From Asterionellopsis glacialis (lineage: Eukaryota > Bacillariophyta > Plagiogrammaphyceae > Rhaphoneidales > Asterionellopsidaceae): a stretch of 16,101 bases of DNA. The notes under the pieces were generated by a model that made no database searches, was not told where the DNA came from, and saw only the letters and a program-made list of their open reading frames with translations. The stretch lies in the NCBI GenBank assembly GCA_014885115.2, contig WKLE02000866.1, forward strand, positions 1 through 16,101. Direction: 5' to 3'. Positions 9,233-16,101 of this stretch are shown here, one piece after another. A program made the position numbers and the translations under genes. The number at the start of each line of letters is the position of its first letter. Position 1 is the stretch's first letter.

Positions 9233-10069
9233 ATGGTAAAGGAAAAACGACTGCCCACAGGAACCGAACTATTTATTTTTACGCACAATTTCATGGCAGA
9301 ATTGGTATTTTATAAGGGGTCAGCTAAAACCAAATTTCTCCATGCTCTCATTCAGCGCTTACATCAACTGGAGATGACCGGCGCGCTGATACTCCATGTC
9401 ATATGGGTGGCTGGAACCAGGATGATTGAGCAAGGCACCGATGGCCTATCCAGAGGAGACTTCGCCAGTGGAGCAATGGGAGGTCGTAACTTTTTAGATT
9501 TTGTCCTGCTAAGAGACACAGCCTTGGATCAATCACCTAGCCTCCAAGATTGGCTCATAGGGACATTTCCTAGAAAGGAAGGATGGACAACACTTTCACC
9601 CGAAGGATGGCACGACAAATGCTTCGAGGACGGGAATTTTATATGGTTGCCCCCTCCTGCTGTAGCCGATGCTGTTTTGGAGCAAATGTGTGAATCAATA
9701 CTGGTTCGCCCGTGGAACGCTCATCTCTTTGTTTGCCCGGCTATCATGACTGTCAAATGGAGGAAGCAGCTGCGCAAAGCCGCTGATTTGGTGCTAACAA
9801 TTCCTGTGGGAGGAATTCTATGGCCTTCCAACTTACACAAACCTCTTGTTATTGCTCTGATTGCTCCACTACTTTCTTACAGGCCTTGGCAAGTTAAAAA
9901 CACCCAACGATTGGCTGACGCCCAACGGCGTCTGCCTAAAATGTGGGGGGAAGATTGGAGTGATGAGAGGAATATTTTGCACAAACTATGGACTCAGGAG
10001 GTCCCTGAAGATCCCTCCTTGCAATGGGGATTGGCACACCGAGTGTTACAACAATCAAAGCCCCACTGA
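9233..10069 (+). pseudogene. DIRS RNase H second half and C-terminal domain
   Basis: This continues the same frame after the TGA at 9218. RNase H removes the RNA strand during reverse transcription. FTHNFMAELVFYKG aligns with the usual F-T-D-N block, but the catalytic Asp is His here (CAC at 9284-9286). The last acidic position is in QGTDGLSRGD (Asp at 9440-9442). Downstream, WLPPPAVADAVLEQ, ILVRPWNAHLFVCPAIMT and KWRKQLRKAADL form a C-terminal segment that follows RNase H in DIRS-type proteins. The frame stops at a TGA at 10067, which may be the natural end because the recombinase ORF already runs in another frame there. Confidence 0.8.
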
Positions 10070-11492
10070 TAAATTTCCGGTTCTACAAACTAAGGATCTA
10101 GACGATGCCCTTATGGATGCGGACGATTTAAAGGATGAAGATCCCAGCCGTTTCAAGCATGCAAGAGATGGAGACTTCTTAATGTGTCCTTTCCAATGTG
10201 ACGTGTGTCATTTCTGCAACCTTAATGGTATCCCCCCCAAGCAAACCAGCGTTCAGGACCAGGCTCAGCTGATGCACATGAGAAGAGCCATTTTGGACTC
10301 TTTTTGGGCAAGGGAACAATCGACGGTAGAAAACAACAGATGAGAAGGGGCAAGATATTTGATCCAAATGGAGGCCATGAACATATCTTGACCCTACCCT
10401 CCAAGGGGTCCGTTCCCATTGGCTGACGTTTGGGGGATGGGTGGCGCTATAGTGTTATTGACGTGTTCTCTCTCACCCAGAAAAAATGCAGACTTTGTCC
10501 AGTTTGAGACAATCAGGAAAACTAGATCGCATGTTTCAAATTTCTTTCACACTATACCCGGCGGGATGGAAGACATGTTTATTGCAAACAATTCAAACGT
10601 CTCAGGAATAACTAACAGTCCTACAAACTCCTTTTGGTTCAAAAGATTCATTCAAGGCTGCCATCAAAGGATGGGTGATGTGTGGAGCCCGGATCGCCCA
10701 CTCACTATCACAGAGGCACTGGCATGTCAGGAGTTGCTGGAGGAAGACTGGTCAACTTTCAAGGAAGACTTGGATGGCCAACTAAAAACCAGTTTAACCG
10801 CCTTGCTCGTTACCGTAGGTCTCGGAGGTGGACTGAGGGGAGAAGAAATAAACCGCCTAGATATCAGGATCATTCGAAAACATTGGAAGGACGCCATCGA
10901 TCATCCGGACACGTCACACATCCCTTTGGGTATGGCCGGAAGATTCAAGAGAATGGTAGGAGAGAAAGTATACGTTCAGCCATTGGCACCAAAATCAGAT
11001 TCAGGTCTGAACTATCAATTGTGGATGTTCACGATGCTGCAAGAGTGCGCAAACATGAACATTTTCTCAGGACCAGTGTTTCTCACGGCAATGAAGAAAG
11101 GGCCTATTAAAATACAGAAGGCCAAAGTTGGTTACATGGACCAACTATTCCATTCCATACTAGCCAGGGTACAGGCCAAAAGCCCTAAAGTACTTGCTAA
11201 GGAGGTGAACATTGAAGAGGAGTTCAGTGTCTCCAGGTCACTGAAGCGTGGAGCCACAGCACAAGCAAGAAACAAAGATGTCCCCGCGGACGTAATCAAA
11301 GCTAACAACAGATGGCGCAAAAGGGAACAGTCAAGGGGTTCCACACCTAACATGTCCCTTTTAGAAAGATACACAGATGCCCAAGCAAGTGTGCCTTTAT
11401 TAATCAAGTTCTTGGAAGCATTATGACACCAAGTAAACCCAAATTACTCCTACGTTGACAGGATTGTAATTGATATCACCAAGTCCAAATAA
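9861..11492 (+). pseudogene. DIRS tyrosine recombinase with N-terminal zinc cluster
   Basis: This enzyme integrates the DNA copy by tyrosine-mediated strand exchange. The frame is open from 9861 and overlaps the end of the RNase H protein. The N-terminal part is Cys/His-rich: VCLKC, IFC, PCNGDWHTEC, then MCPFQCDVCHFC, probably zinc-binding. After TGA at 10341 and 10389, the recombinase domain follows: WFKRFIQGCHQRMG, then GLGGGLRGEEINRLD with the first catalytic Arg at 10836-10838, SRSLKRGATAQA with the second Arg at 11247-11249, NNRWRKRE, and nucleophile Tyr in LLERYTDA at 11370-11372. Spacing and motifs fit DIRS recombinases. The frame stops at TGA 11424 but stays open to TAA at 11490 and may have ended there. 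ATG 9963 is a possible start. Confidence 0.82.
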
Positions 11493-11983
11493 GGTGGGAC
11501 CGAGGGGGGATTTAGTGGACGCTAGTCTACTCAGACTAGCGTCGATGCGTTGAATACATTCACGCTAGGGGTACTCTGAATAGTTTTAAGTCCAGGGAAA
11601 CTCTACATCACTAATCTAGGCAATTAGGATTAGAGCAAGGAAGTGCTAAAGGACGGTTCTCACACATCCCACTTTGGTAGTTTTATCCTGGTTGGAGTCA
11701 TATTTAATTATTACAACTCTACCTTTCCCAACTTAAAACATTATTCGGTTACTGCTAGGGCATTGTAGCCCTGCCAAAAGGTTTGGTAAACGTTCAAACA
11801 AAGATATGCCTTGCATGTCTTTATTGTATTCCCGCAAAAACCAAGGGTTTAGAGATCCAAAACCCCCATTCGGAATTGTAGTCAACACTACATGGCCCTT
11901 TCTTATCTTGCTTTATGTGAGGAACAAGTTTGAAATGCCACTTTACCTAATGTCATAACTTTATTAATTATCTTGATTATCTG
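11493..11983. other. Non-coding 3' region of the DIRS-like element
   Basis: No protein-like ORF is present. Apart from the 11-bp hairpin listed separately, it holds weaker inverted repeats: CTAATC/GATTAG (11611-11633) and AGGGC/GCCCT (11757-11772). DIRS elements normally carry terminal and internal complementary repeats here, but I cannot match this tail to anything at the left end of the element. The sequence turns AT-rich after about 11940. Confidence 0.5.
11518..11543. repeat. Perfect 11-bp stem, 4-nt loop hairpin
   Basis: GACGCTAGTCT and AGACTAGCGTC flank the loop ACTC with no mismatch. It lies shortly after the recombinase gene and follows a GGGGGGATTTAGTGG stretch. A related CACGCTAGGGG sits about 30 bp downstream. 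In an element this mutated, an unmarred 22-base stem stands out. It could be a recombinase core site, part of the internal complementary region used for circle closure, or an RNA 3'-end signal. The sequence does not decide between these. Confidence 0.75.
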
Positions 11984-12190
11984 TTAAATGTGAGATCCCT
12001 TACTATCCTTGTCAAGATCTTTGCTAAATTCTAAATCGCATAAAAACATTGTAATAATTTTGCCATCAAAATCATAGACAACACCACTTTCATCAGGAAA
12101 GTAGTGTTTGATTGGCTTGCAAGGTGTCTTTGAAGGGACAGGGATGTTCTCCTTGTCCTCTTCTAATTTCGTAGGTGGGGTGTTAGTCAT
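11984..12190 (-). CDS. Small hypothetical protein, 68 residues, minus strand
   Basis: ATG at 12190 to TAA at 11984. The N-terminal half is hydrophilic and Pro/Lys-rich (PPTKLEEDKENIPVPSKT) and the rest is mixed (HYFPDESGVVYDFDGKII), with an acidic and Lys-rich tail. Composition is more protein-like than other short ORFs in this AT-rich region. There is no signal peptide, membrane segment or known motif. It lies between the DIRS tail and the Mutator-like remnant and points away from the transposase, so it could be a divergent accessory ORF of that element, a host exon, or chance. I do not recognise it. Confidence 0.3.
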   Translation of the reverse strand: MTNTPPTKLEEDKENIPVPSKTPCKPIKHYFPDESGVVYDFDGKIITMFLCDLEFSKDLDKDSKGSHI

Positions 12191-12746
12191 GACAAAATTT
12201 TGTAATACCATAAAGAATTTGGTGAAAAATAAATTTTTACAATACAAAACAATCAAACAGGGAGAAAGTCAAAAATGAGAACCCAAACCCAAAAAAGGAT
12301 TGGTGAGACACTGTGACATGGGTCTGGATATTTTTTACTTAGATGCACAAATGGCAGTTGTTTTTTTTCTTCATTACATGGTGCACATAATTGCGCAAAA
12401 AAATGCCAGCGGTAAACACGACAATCATCAACAAGTGTGTATGCAACCTTTCTTCTTCTTCTTGTCAATAAGTAGTATTGAAAAGAAGAAAAAAAATTCC
12501 ATCCAAAAACACAATGAGAACCCCCCCCCTTTAGTGCAAAGAGACTTCTTGTTATTCTTGTTCTCAATACACAACAATCAACAACTTTTCACGTTGCTAC
12601 TAGTAAACCACTAAAAATAACACAATGCTGTCATGCACCATTAGCAAAAAAAGATCCAGGAGGATGTTCAGACAAATTGCATACCTGAACAAAGGGTATG
12701 ATTTGTCCTCCTCTTCTTGTTCATCTGCAGGAAGTGACAAAGAAAA
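12191..12746. other. AT-rich non-coding stretch upstream of the transposase
   Basis: The stretch holds simple runs: T8 near 12361, (TTC)4 near 12450, an A-rich tract near 12482-12497 and a C9 run near 12522. ORFs on both strands are made of these runs and are not called. A strong splice-acceptor-like signal, a pyrimidine-rich tract ending TTGTTCATCTGCAG at 12730, lies just before the transposase remnant and may mark an intron end. I could not find a left terminal inverted repeat matching the right tail. Confidence 0.45.
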
Positions 12747-13229
12747 ATGTGCCAAAAAACAACAACTTATCTTGTAAAACAACTTCAGAGCAGAGGAAGC
12801 AGAGGTAGGATCTCAAATGAAAAACCTACCTTATTACAATGTCATCCATGGAAGTTTGCATCTTCCATGAGTGATGATTTGAAGGTCATATATGATCAAG
12901 ACTACACTTACCTTTCAGAAGATGATATCAACAAAAATCAGTTCATTGATTTGATCAATGCTGATGTTCAAGATCATCAACCAACTATGTATATGAATGA
13001 CCATGTACTAGTACCTTGGGGGAATCTTTTAAGTAAATTTGAAGATTTTCTTATATGTAAAGAATGTGCTTCTAATAACAAAAAAACATCCTTGAAAGGA
13101 AAGAAAACAGAAGTTTGCCTTGGAACAAATATCAATATTCAATGCATTGATAAACAAAGAAAAGGTACACCATCATGTTACTGCTGTAACTCCAGAAATA
13201 GTTGCAAACCACTATGGATTATCATCTGA
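12747..13229 (+). pseudogene. Mutator-like transposase, N-terminal part
   Basis: Open frame with acidic and hydrophobic segments (SEDDINKNQFIDLINADV, HVLVPWGNLLSKFEDF) leading to FLICKECASN and, after a Lys-rich loop, VCLGTNINIQC. Two Cys pairs before the catalytic domain are typical of the Mutator-like transposase domain family that I recognise downstream; they probably bind zinc. The meaningful reading ends near 13165, close to an A-rich AAACAAAGAAAAGG run, and continues in the +1 frame. The ATG at 12747 is internal to the frame after the acceptor-like site, so the true start is unknown. Confidence 0.55.
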
Positions 13230-13554
13230 TGAAAAAAAAATAACGACCAACAGAGAAAATGCAATGTGGTATGCTGAAAATGAAAGGGCTATCATTGTGG
13301 GCATTACCCTCGGGATGGGTACTTCTGATACCAACAAGTACCTGAGTTTTTTAGGTTTGTATGGATCACACAACCACAAAACATTTACAAGACTAGAATT
13401 GAAAGTCAGTGCAGCACCTAGAAAAGTTTCGAAAAAAATATTTAATAAAAACATGATGGATGAACTCAAATTAACACTCCAGAACAAACCAACTTCAATG
13501 AACTTTGATGACTGGAATTTTTATCCAATGATAATTCAAGAAAGAATCATGTAA
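13120..13554 (+). pseudogene. Mutator-like transposase, region before the catalytic core
   Basis: Meaningful reading starts near 13165 with HHHVTAVTPEIVANHYG. It includes NAMWYAENERAIIVG, TLGMGTSDTNKYLSFLGLYG and FTRLELKVS, matching the N(A/M)xxxxA...FLxL block that precedes the catalytic Asp in this transposase family. It ends with IIQERIM before a TAA at 13552. A one-base shift there leads into the catalytic frame at 13557. Everything is in line with the neighbouring fragments, so this is one gene broken by indels rather than separate genes. Confidence 0.6.
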
Positions 13555-13556
13555 AA

Positions 13557-13919
13557 TTGACTGTAAGCTATGATATGGGATGGCAAAAAAGGGGACTCAC
13601 TTACAATAGTAATTCAGGACATGAATTTTTAATTGGTGCAAACACTCGGCAGGTTGTCAGCTTTATGGTCTGCATTAGGAAGTGCACTGTGTGTCTAAAA
13701 TTTGATAAAAAAATTAATGAGGACCCTCCAGAACATGAATGCCCAAGAAATTATTCTGGCAGTAGCAAGGGTATGGAAGCTTTTGCTGGGGTCAAGCTTG
13801 TTGAACAGGTATGGGACAACTATCATGCCTGTGTTACAAAAAATTGTGCGGACGAAGACAGCACCATCCGTGCACAAATACGACACTCAATTTCAGAAAA
13901 ATTAAAAGTGGATTGTTGA
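13557..13919 (+). pseudogene. Mutator-like transposase catalytic core, first and second Asp
   Basis: SYDMGWQKRG carries the first catalytic Asp (13572-13574), followed by YNSNSGHEFLIGANT. KCTVC ... HECPRNYSGSSKGMEA is the embedded zinc motif and conserved G-S-S-K-x-M-E block. The second catalytic region is NCADEDSTIRAQIRHS (about 13845-13890). These blocks are characteristic of the Mutator-like domain of DNA transposases, which cut and rejoin element ends using a metal-binding Asp-Asp-Glu centre. The frame ends at TGA 13917 because of an indel: the next block is in the +2 frame. Confidence 0.8.
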
Positions 13920-14134
13920 TGACCTGGCCTTGCAATGAGAAAGGAAAAAAAATCCAAGACACTGGAAAGTTGTCTTTGAGAGTAAACAAAATTCTGACTT
14001 GGGTCTGTGGTCCCAATCATCAGAGAAAAATTATTGAAAAGAGGCTCTACAGTAAGGATTGTAAAGCCACAAGAGTCAACATATTGAGACTGTCAAAGTA
14101 TTATGGATATTTTTATGACAAAATATACACTTAA
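13905..14134 (+). pseudogene. Mutator-like transposase, middle block
   Basis: After the shift, WPCNEKGKKIQDTGKLS and VCGPNHQRK are read; these are the W-P...K-D-T-G-K-L and D-P-N-H blocks of the family. Asp of the latter appears as Gly (GGT). Then IIEKRLYSKDCKATRV and a Tyr-rich stretch lead to a TAA at 14132. The change of Asp to Gly, if real, would probably damage the enzyme, though I am not certain of this residue's role. Confidence 0.6.
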
Positions 14135-14580
14135 AGCATTTTGAAGAGTATCAAAGAAGAGCAAAAGCCCCACTTGAACACTTGTTTAACTGCCATGACT
14201 TTTGCAATCCTGCCTGGTGTCCTGTTGAGAAAAATCTGAGGAAAAAATATGGTCATAAATACTGTGACAAAACTAGATACAAGATTTTATATGAACAACT
14301 TTTGGATATATTCAACTTATTCAACAGTGAAGAAAAACTTATAGAGATTTTTCATCCTTATGATACACAAGTAAATGAAGGTCTGAATACTTGTATTTTG
14401 TATGGAGCACCCAAGCACAAGAACTATTCTACAACCATGTCACTGGCAACTCAGGTTTCAACAAAAGCAGCTGTTAACTCAGTTGGATATGTCATTTTTT
14501 TTGGTGAAGTTTTCAAGGTTCTGGGAATTGTTCAGGAAGAAATACCTTCAAATCATGACAATCAATTGATAATGAAATGA
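14135..14580 (+). pseudogene. Mutator-like transposase, H/C-rich block and catalytic Glu
   Basis: The frame reads KHFEEYQRRAKAPLEHLF then CHDFCNPAWCPVEK, the conserved H-x-x-C...W-C block, followed by helices (KILYEQLLDIFNLF). TQVNEGLNTCILYGAPKH holds the probable catalytic Glu at 14377-14379, and YSTTMSLATQVSTKA follows. The block order matches the family. The TGA at 14578 is produced by a frame change: the next meaningful residues, SCHKKYAQNPSIKSC, are read in another frame from about 14571. Confidence 0.72.
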
Positions 14581-14732
14581 GTTGTCACAAAAAATATGCT
14601 CAAAATCCAAGCATCAAAAGTTGTCAAGTAAAAAAACAAAATGATGAAATTAAAAAAAGCTACCAACAAGAAAAGGCAGACAAGAAACAAGGGATTGATT
14701 ATAAGTCAGGAATTGTTTTGGAGGTTGTGTAA
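14571..14732 (+). pseudogene. Mutator-like transposase, Lys-rich linker
   Basis: A short open frame rich in Lys, Gln and Glu (KKQNDEIKKSYQQEKADKKQ) ending in IDYKSGIVLEVV. A Lys-rich, probably helical segment followed by a Y-K-S-G block usually closes the catalytic domain of these transposases. It lies between the catalytic-Glu fragment and the zinc-knuckle fragment and is in a third frame. It is too short to assign without its neighbours. Confidence 0.45.
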
Positions 14733-14760
14733 CACCTCCTGCACAAAAAGGAACAAATGA

Positions 14761-15259
14761 AAAAAGGGAATTTGCAAACATTGTGGTCTACAAGGTCATC
14801 AATGGCGTAAAAATTATGCATCATGTTTGAAAAACCCCAAGTGGAAAAATGAACATCCTGATGAAACTACAGTACCTGTGGTAGAAACAAAAAAACTAGT
14901 AGAATCTAGAGTACAAGAGTTGGATGTAAATTTGGGTAGTAGTACTATCAAGGAAGGTGTACATGTGTTGGAGGGAACTACTTTTGAAATTGTTTCATCA
15001 ATTAACGATAATAGCAAGGCGGATTGTAGGTTGGAAGATTCTATTGTATTTATGCAAGGCTCAGAAATGGAATCCGAAAATTATCCCTCCCAATTGACTC
15101 AATCTGATTTCCAGGATTTGGATGATGTCACCAATGAGAACCCTGAAAACAACAATTCCTTCAACGATCATTTCATTAACCGGGTTGAGAACATGACATG
15201 ATTGACTTGTTCAACGATGACTTGATGGACTTTCAGGATGAGTCAGACGATGACTTATG
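14761..15259 (+). pseudogene. Mutator-like transposase C-terminus: zinc knuckle and acidic tail
   Basis: KKGICKHCGLQGHQWRKNY leads to a further Cys, giving C-x2-C-x4-H-x8-C at 14773-14826, a zinc-knuckle-like motif with a long last spacing. A Ser/Thr/Glu/Asp-rich tail follows (TTVPVVETKKLVESRV, DFQDLDDVTNENPENNN). The frame stops at TGA 15199. A neighbouring frame from about 15194 continues with MIDLFNDDLMDF and QDESDDDL before TGA at 15257. That acidic ending recurs in the second tail copy, which supports the frame change being a mutation. Zinc knuckles at this position probably contact DNA. Confidence 0.62.
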
Positions 15260-15536
15260 ATCATCCTGGAGACATATATTGATACTACAAGTAATTATGT
15301 ACTGGAATATGCAATAAAGCAGTAGGCAAGAAGCATCATTCTTCAAATATATGTAAAAGAAAAAAGTCGATAAAAAATTAGGACCTCGACTGTTAAAAAA
15401 GATTATAAAAGCCAACTTGATATAGAAACAGTTTATACCCTGCTTTATGTCATTCCAATGAGTTCCGGGGGATCGTTCCCATCGTTCAGAGGTCCAAAAT
15501 ATTTTTTTCCAAGAAATCGATGCGCTAGAAAATAAC
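15237..15536 (+). repeat. Mutator-like 3' tail, copy A
   Basis: From the end of the transposase (GAGTCAGACGATGACTTA) through the 3' non-coding region to CGCTAGAAAATAAC. It is the partner of 15793-16101; matching blocks are offset by 556 bp at the start and 565 bp at the end, so it contains indels. Best conserved is a 34-bp block at 15460-15493 starting GAGTTCCGG, with three mismatches to copy B. CCCGT/ACGGG at 15555-15568 follows the repeat. Confidence 0.75.
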
Positions 15537-15637
15537 AAGGGATTTTGGAAAATACCCGTACGAACGGGAGTGAAAAAGAGCGGCCACGACTACCTTAAAA
15601 TTAACAACTTTTCAACATGTCTACATTTTTTGGTTTG

Positions 15638-15784
15638 TCATGATGACGTCAAATAGGGATTGTAATTTTTCTCGTACACAATACTGGTACCATGTCCAGC
15701 GATACTCCCAAGTGCCTCTTTTGGCACTGGCACGTTGATTTCGTTACCCGCGTCAAGGACCAGAACCCACTCTGTTCCGACCAT
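15638..15784 (-). CDS. Small hypothetical ORF between the two tail copies
   Basis: ATG at 15784 to TGA at 15638, 48 residues: MVGTEWVLVLDAGNEINV, then PVPKEALGSIAGHGTS, then an Asn/Tyr-rich end. Its DNA is richer in G+C and CpG than the sequence around it. It starts right where homology with the second Mutator tail copy begins (15793), so it is separate from the repeat. I do not recognise the protein. It may be a fragment of a host gene or of another element interrupted by the tail copy. A plus-strand frame through the same bases is also open for a stretch, which weakens the call. A perfect TGACGTCA lies at 15644-15651, inside its 3' end. Confidence 0.3.
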   Translation of the reverse strand: MVGTEWVLVLDAGNEINVPVPKEALGSIAGHGTSIVYEKNYNPYLTSS

Positions 15785-15792
15785 GACAAATA

Positions 15793-16101
15793 AATGAATC
15801 AGATGATGACTTATAAGCATCACCACCAAATAACATGATAGTTTAGATATTATTCTAACTAAAAGTAGTCTAAAACAGTTGGCCAGAAGCACTTGAAAAA
15901 TACGCAAAAGAAAAAAAATAGGACCTGGACGGTTAAAATAATTAATATCTAAAGAACAAAAGGGCTCGTCTACTGTTTTCTCCAACTGTTAGATAGCTAT
16001 TTAGATGCTTTTTCTCATTCTGATGAGTTCCGGTGGAGCGTTCCCATCATTCAGAGGTTGGAAACAGAAATTCAGACGAAATGGAAACGCTAGAAAATAA
16101 C
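15793..16101 (+). repeat. Mutator-like 3' tail, copy B, cut by the window end
   Basis: A diverged direct repeat of 15237-15536. It begins with codons for NESDDDL and TAA, matching DESDDDL and TGA of copy A, so it is the tail end of a related transposase gene whose body is missing here. The internal sequence drifts (AGGACCTCGACTGTTAAA versus AGGACCTGGACGGTTAAA) and the 34-bp block at 16025-16058 is the best kept part. The last 14 bases match copy A, so the repeat may continue beyond the window. Confidence 0.75.

Larger units (their letters stand above)
3891..11940 (+). mobile_element. Degraded DIRS-like tyrosine-recombinase retroelement
   Basis: The element encodes, in order, a Gag-like protein with zinc motif and coiled coil, a reverse transcriptase with a YIDD core, an RNase H, and a tyrosine recombinase. 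That protein set and order define DIRS-like retroelements, which insert using a tyrosine recombinase rather than a DDE integrase. There are no flanking LTRs. Frame 3 (codons starting at multiples of three) is followed from 3891 to about 8165 through eleven stops without a frameshift. The frame then changes inside the reverse transcriptase, and the recombinase ORF overlaps the RNase H ORF. The left end lacks any recognisable inverted terminal repeat and may be truncated. The right end is placed only by the return to AT-rich DNA near 11940. Confidence 0.82.
12731..15536 (+). mobile_element. Degraded Mutator-like DNA transposon
   Basis: A single transposase is spread over several frames, with all main blocks in the expected order: N-terminal CxxC region, catalytic core with first Asp, zinc motif, second Asp, H/C-rich block, catalytic Glu, C-terminal zinc knuckle and acidic tail. 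The 3' tail runs to at least 15536, where similarity with the second tail copy at 15793-16101 ends or leaves the window. The left boundary is set only at the acceptor-like signal at 12730. No terminal inverted repeat or target duplication was found, so the ends are approximate. Confidence 0.78.

Noticed and set aside
4088..11407. Minus-strand ORFs of 60-121 codons inside the DIRS element
   Set aside because: They lie opposite strongly supported plus-strand protein motifs and show no motif of their own; they are reverse-frame shadows.
4593..11426. UGA read as a sense codon (alternative genetic code)
   Set aside because: Conserved Trp positions use TGG, both TGA and TAG interrupt the frame, and there is a true frameshift inside the reverse transcriptase. 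CpG decay explains the pattern more simply.
12253..12782. ORFs of about 60-104 codons on both strands upstream of the transposase
   Set aside because: They consist largely of translated T, A, C and TTC runs.
13212..14020. Minus-strand ORFs opposite the Mutator-like catalytic core
   Set aside because: The plus strand carries the family's catalytic blocks in order; the minus frames are shadows.
12731..15259. Spliceosomal introns explaining the Mutator-like frame changes
   Set aside because: Adjacent conserved blocks are separated by only a few residues at each frame change, leaving no room for introns; small indels are required.
15644..15651. Perfect TGACGTCA, a cAMP-response-type palindrome
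   Set aside because: One eight-base site in AT-rich DNA with no adjacent promoter or gene start is not enough to call a regulatory element.

Overview
The window looks like a repeat-rich, gene-poor part of a eukaryotic nuclear genome, most likely a diatom or related stramenopile (inference). The clue is the mix of elements: a Copia-type Gag of the kind common in diatom CoDi elements, a DIRS-like element encoding reverse transcriptase, RNase H and a tyrosine recombinase, and a Mutator-type transposase whose zinc motifs resemble algal and animal copies. I see no bacterial gene organisation, rRNA, tRNA or CRISPR array, and no intact host gene that I can name.

Layout. 1-740: three degenerate copies of an approximately 185-bp tandem repeat, then AT-rich sequence. 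740-2200: AT-rich sequence with two weak cysteine-rich candidate exons, one per strand. 2171-2322: four copies of a 14-bp motif just upstream of a Copia Gag remnant (2543-3256) that is cut off with no pol behind it. 3260-3890: AT-rich DNA with a nested inverted repeat. About 3891 to 11940: a long degraded DIRS-like retroelement with a Gag-like protein (zinc motif, coiled coil, capsid-like C-terminus), reverse transcriptase/RNase H, and an overlapping tyrosine-recombinase gene, followed by a non-coding tail with a perfect 11-bp hairpin. 11984-12190 (minus): a small unidentified ORF. About 12731-15540: a Mutator-like transposase remnant broken by many frameshifts, with its 3' tail. 15793-16101: a second, diverged copy of that 3' tail. 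A 48-codon minus-strand ORF lies between the two tails.

The DIRS proteins would have worked together: Gag packages the RNA, reverse transcriptase/RNase H copies it, and the tyrosine recombinase inserts the product. The Mutator transposase would act alone by cut-and-paste. None looks functional now. The two large elements have decayed differently. The DIRS element keeps its reading frame for about 4.3 kb but carries 14 in-frame stops, 12 of them TGA. The Mutator element has almost no clear nonsense changes but shifts frame about seven times. The TGA excess fits CGA-to-TGA change by deamination of methylated CpG. It is the most testable pattern here.
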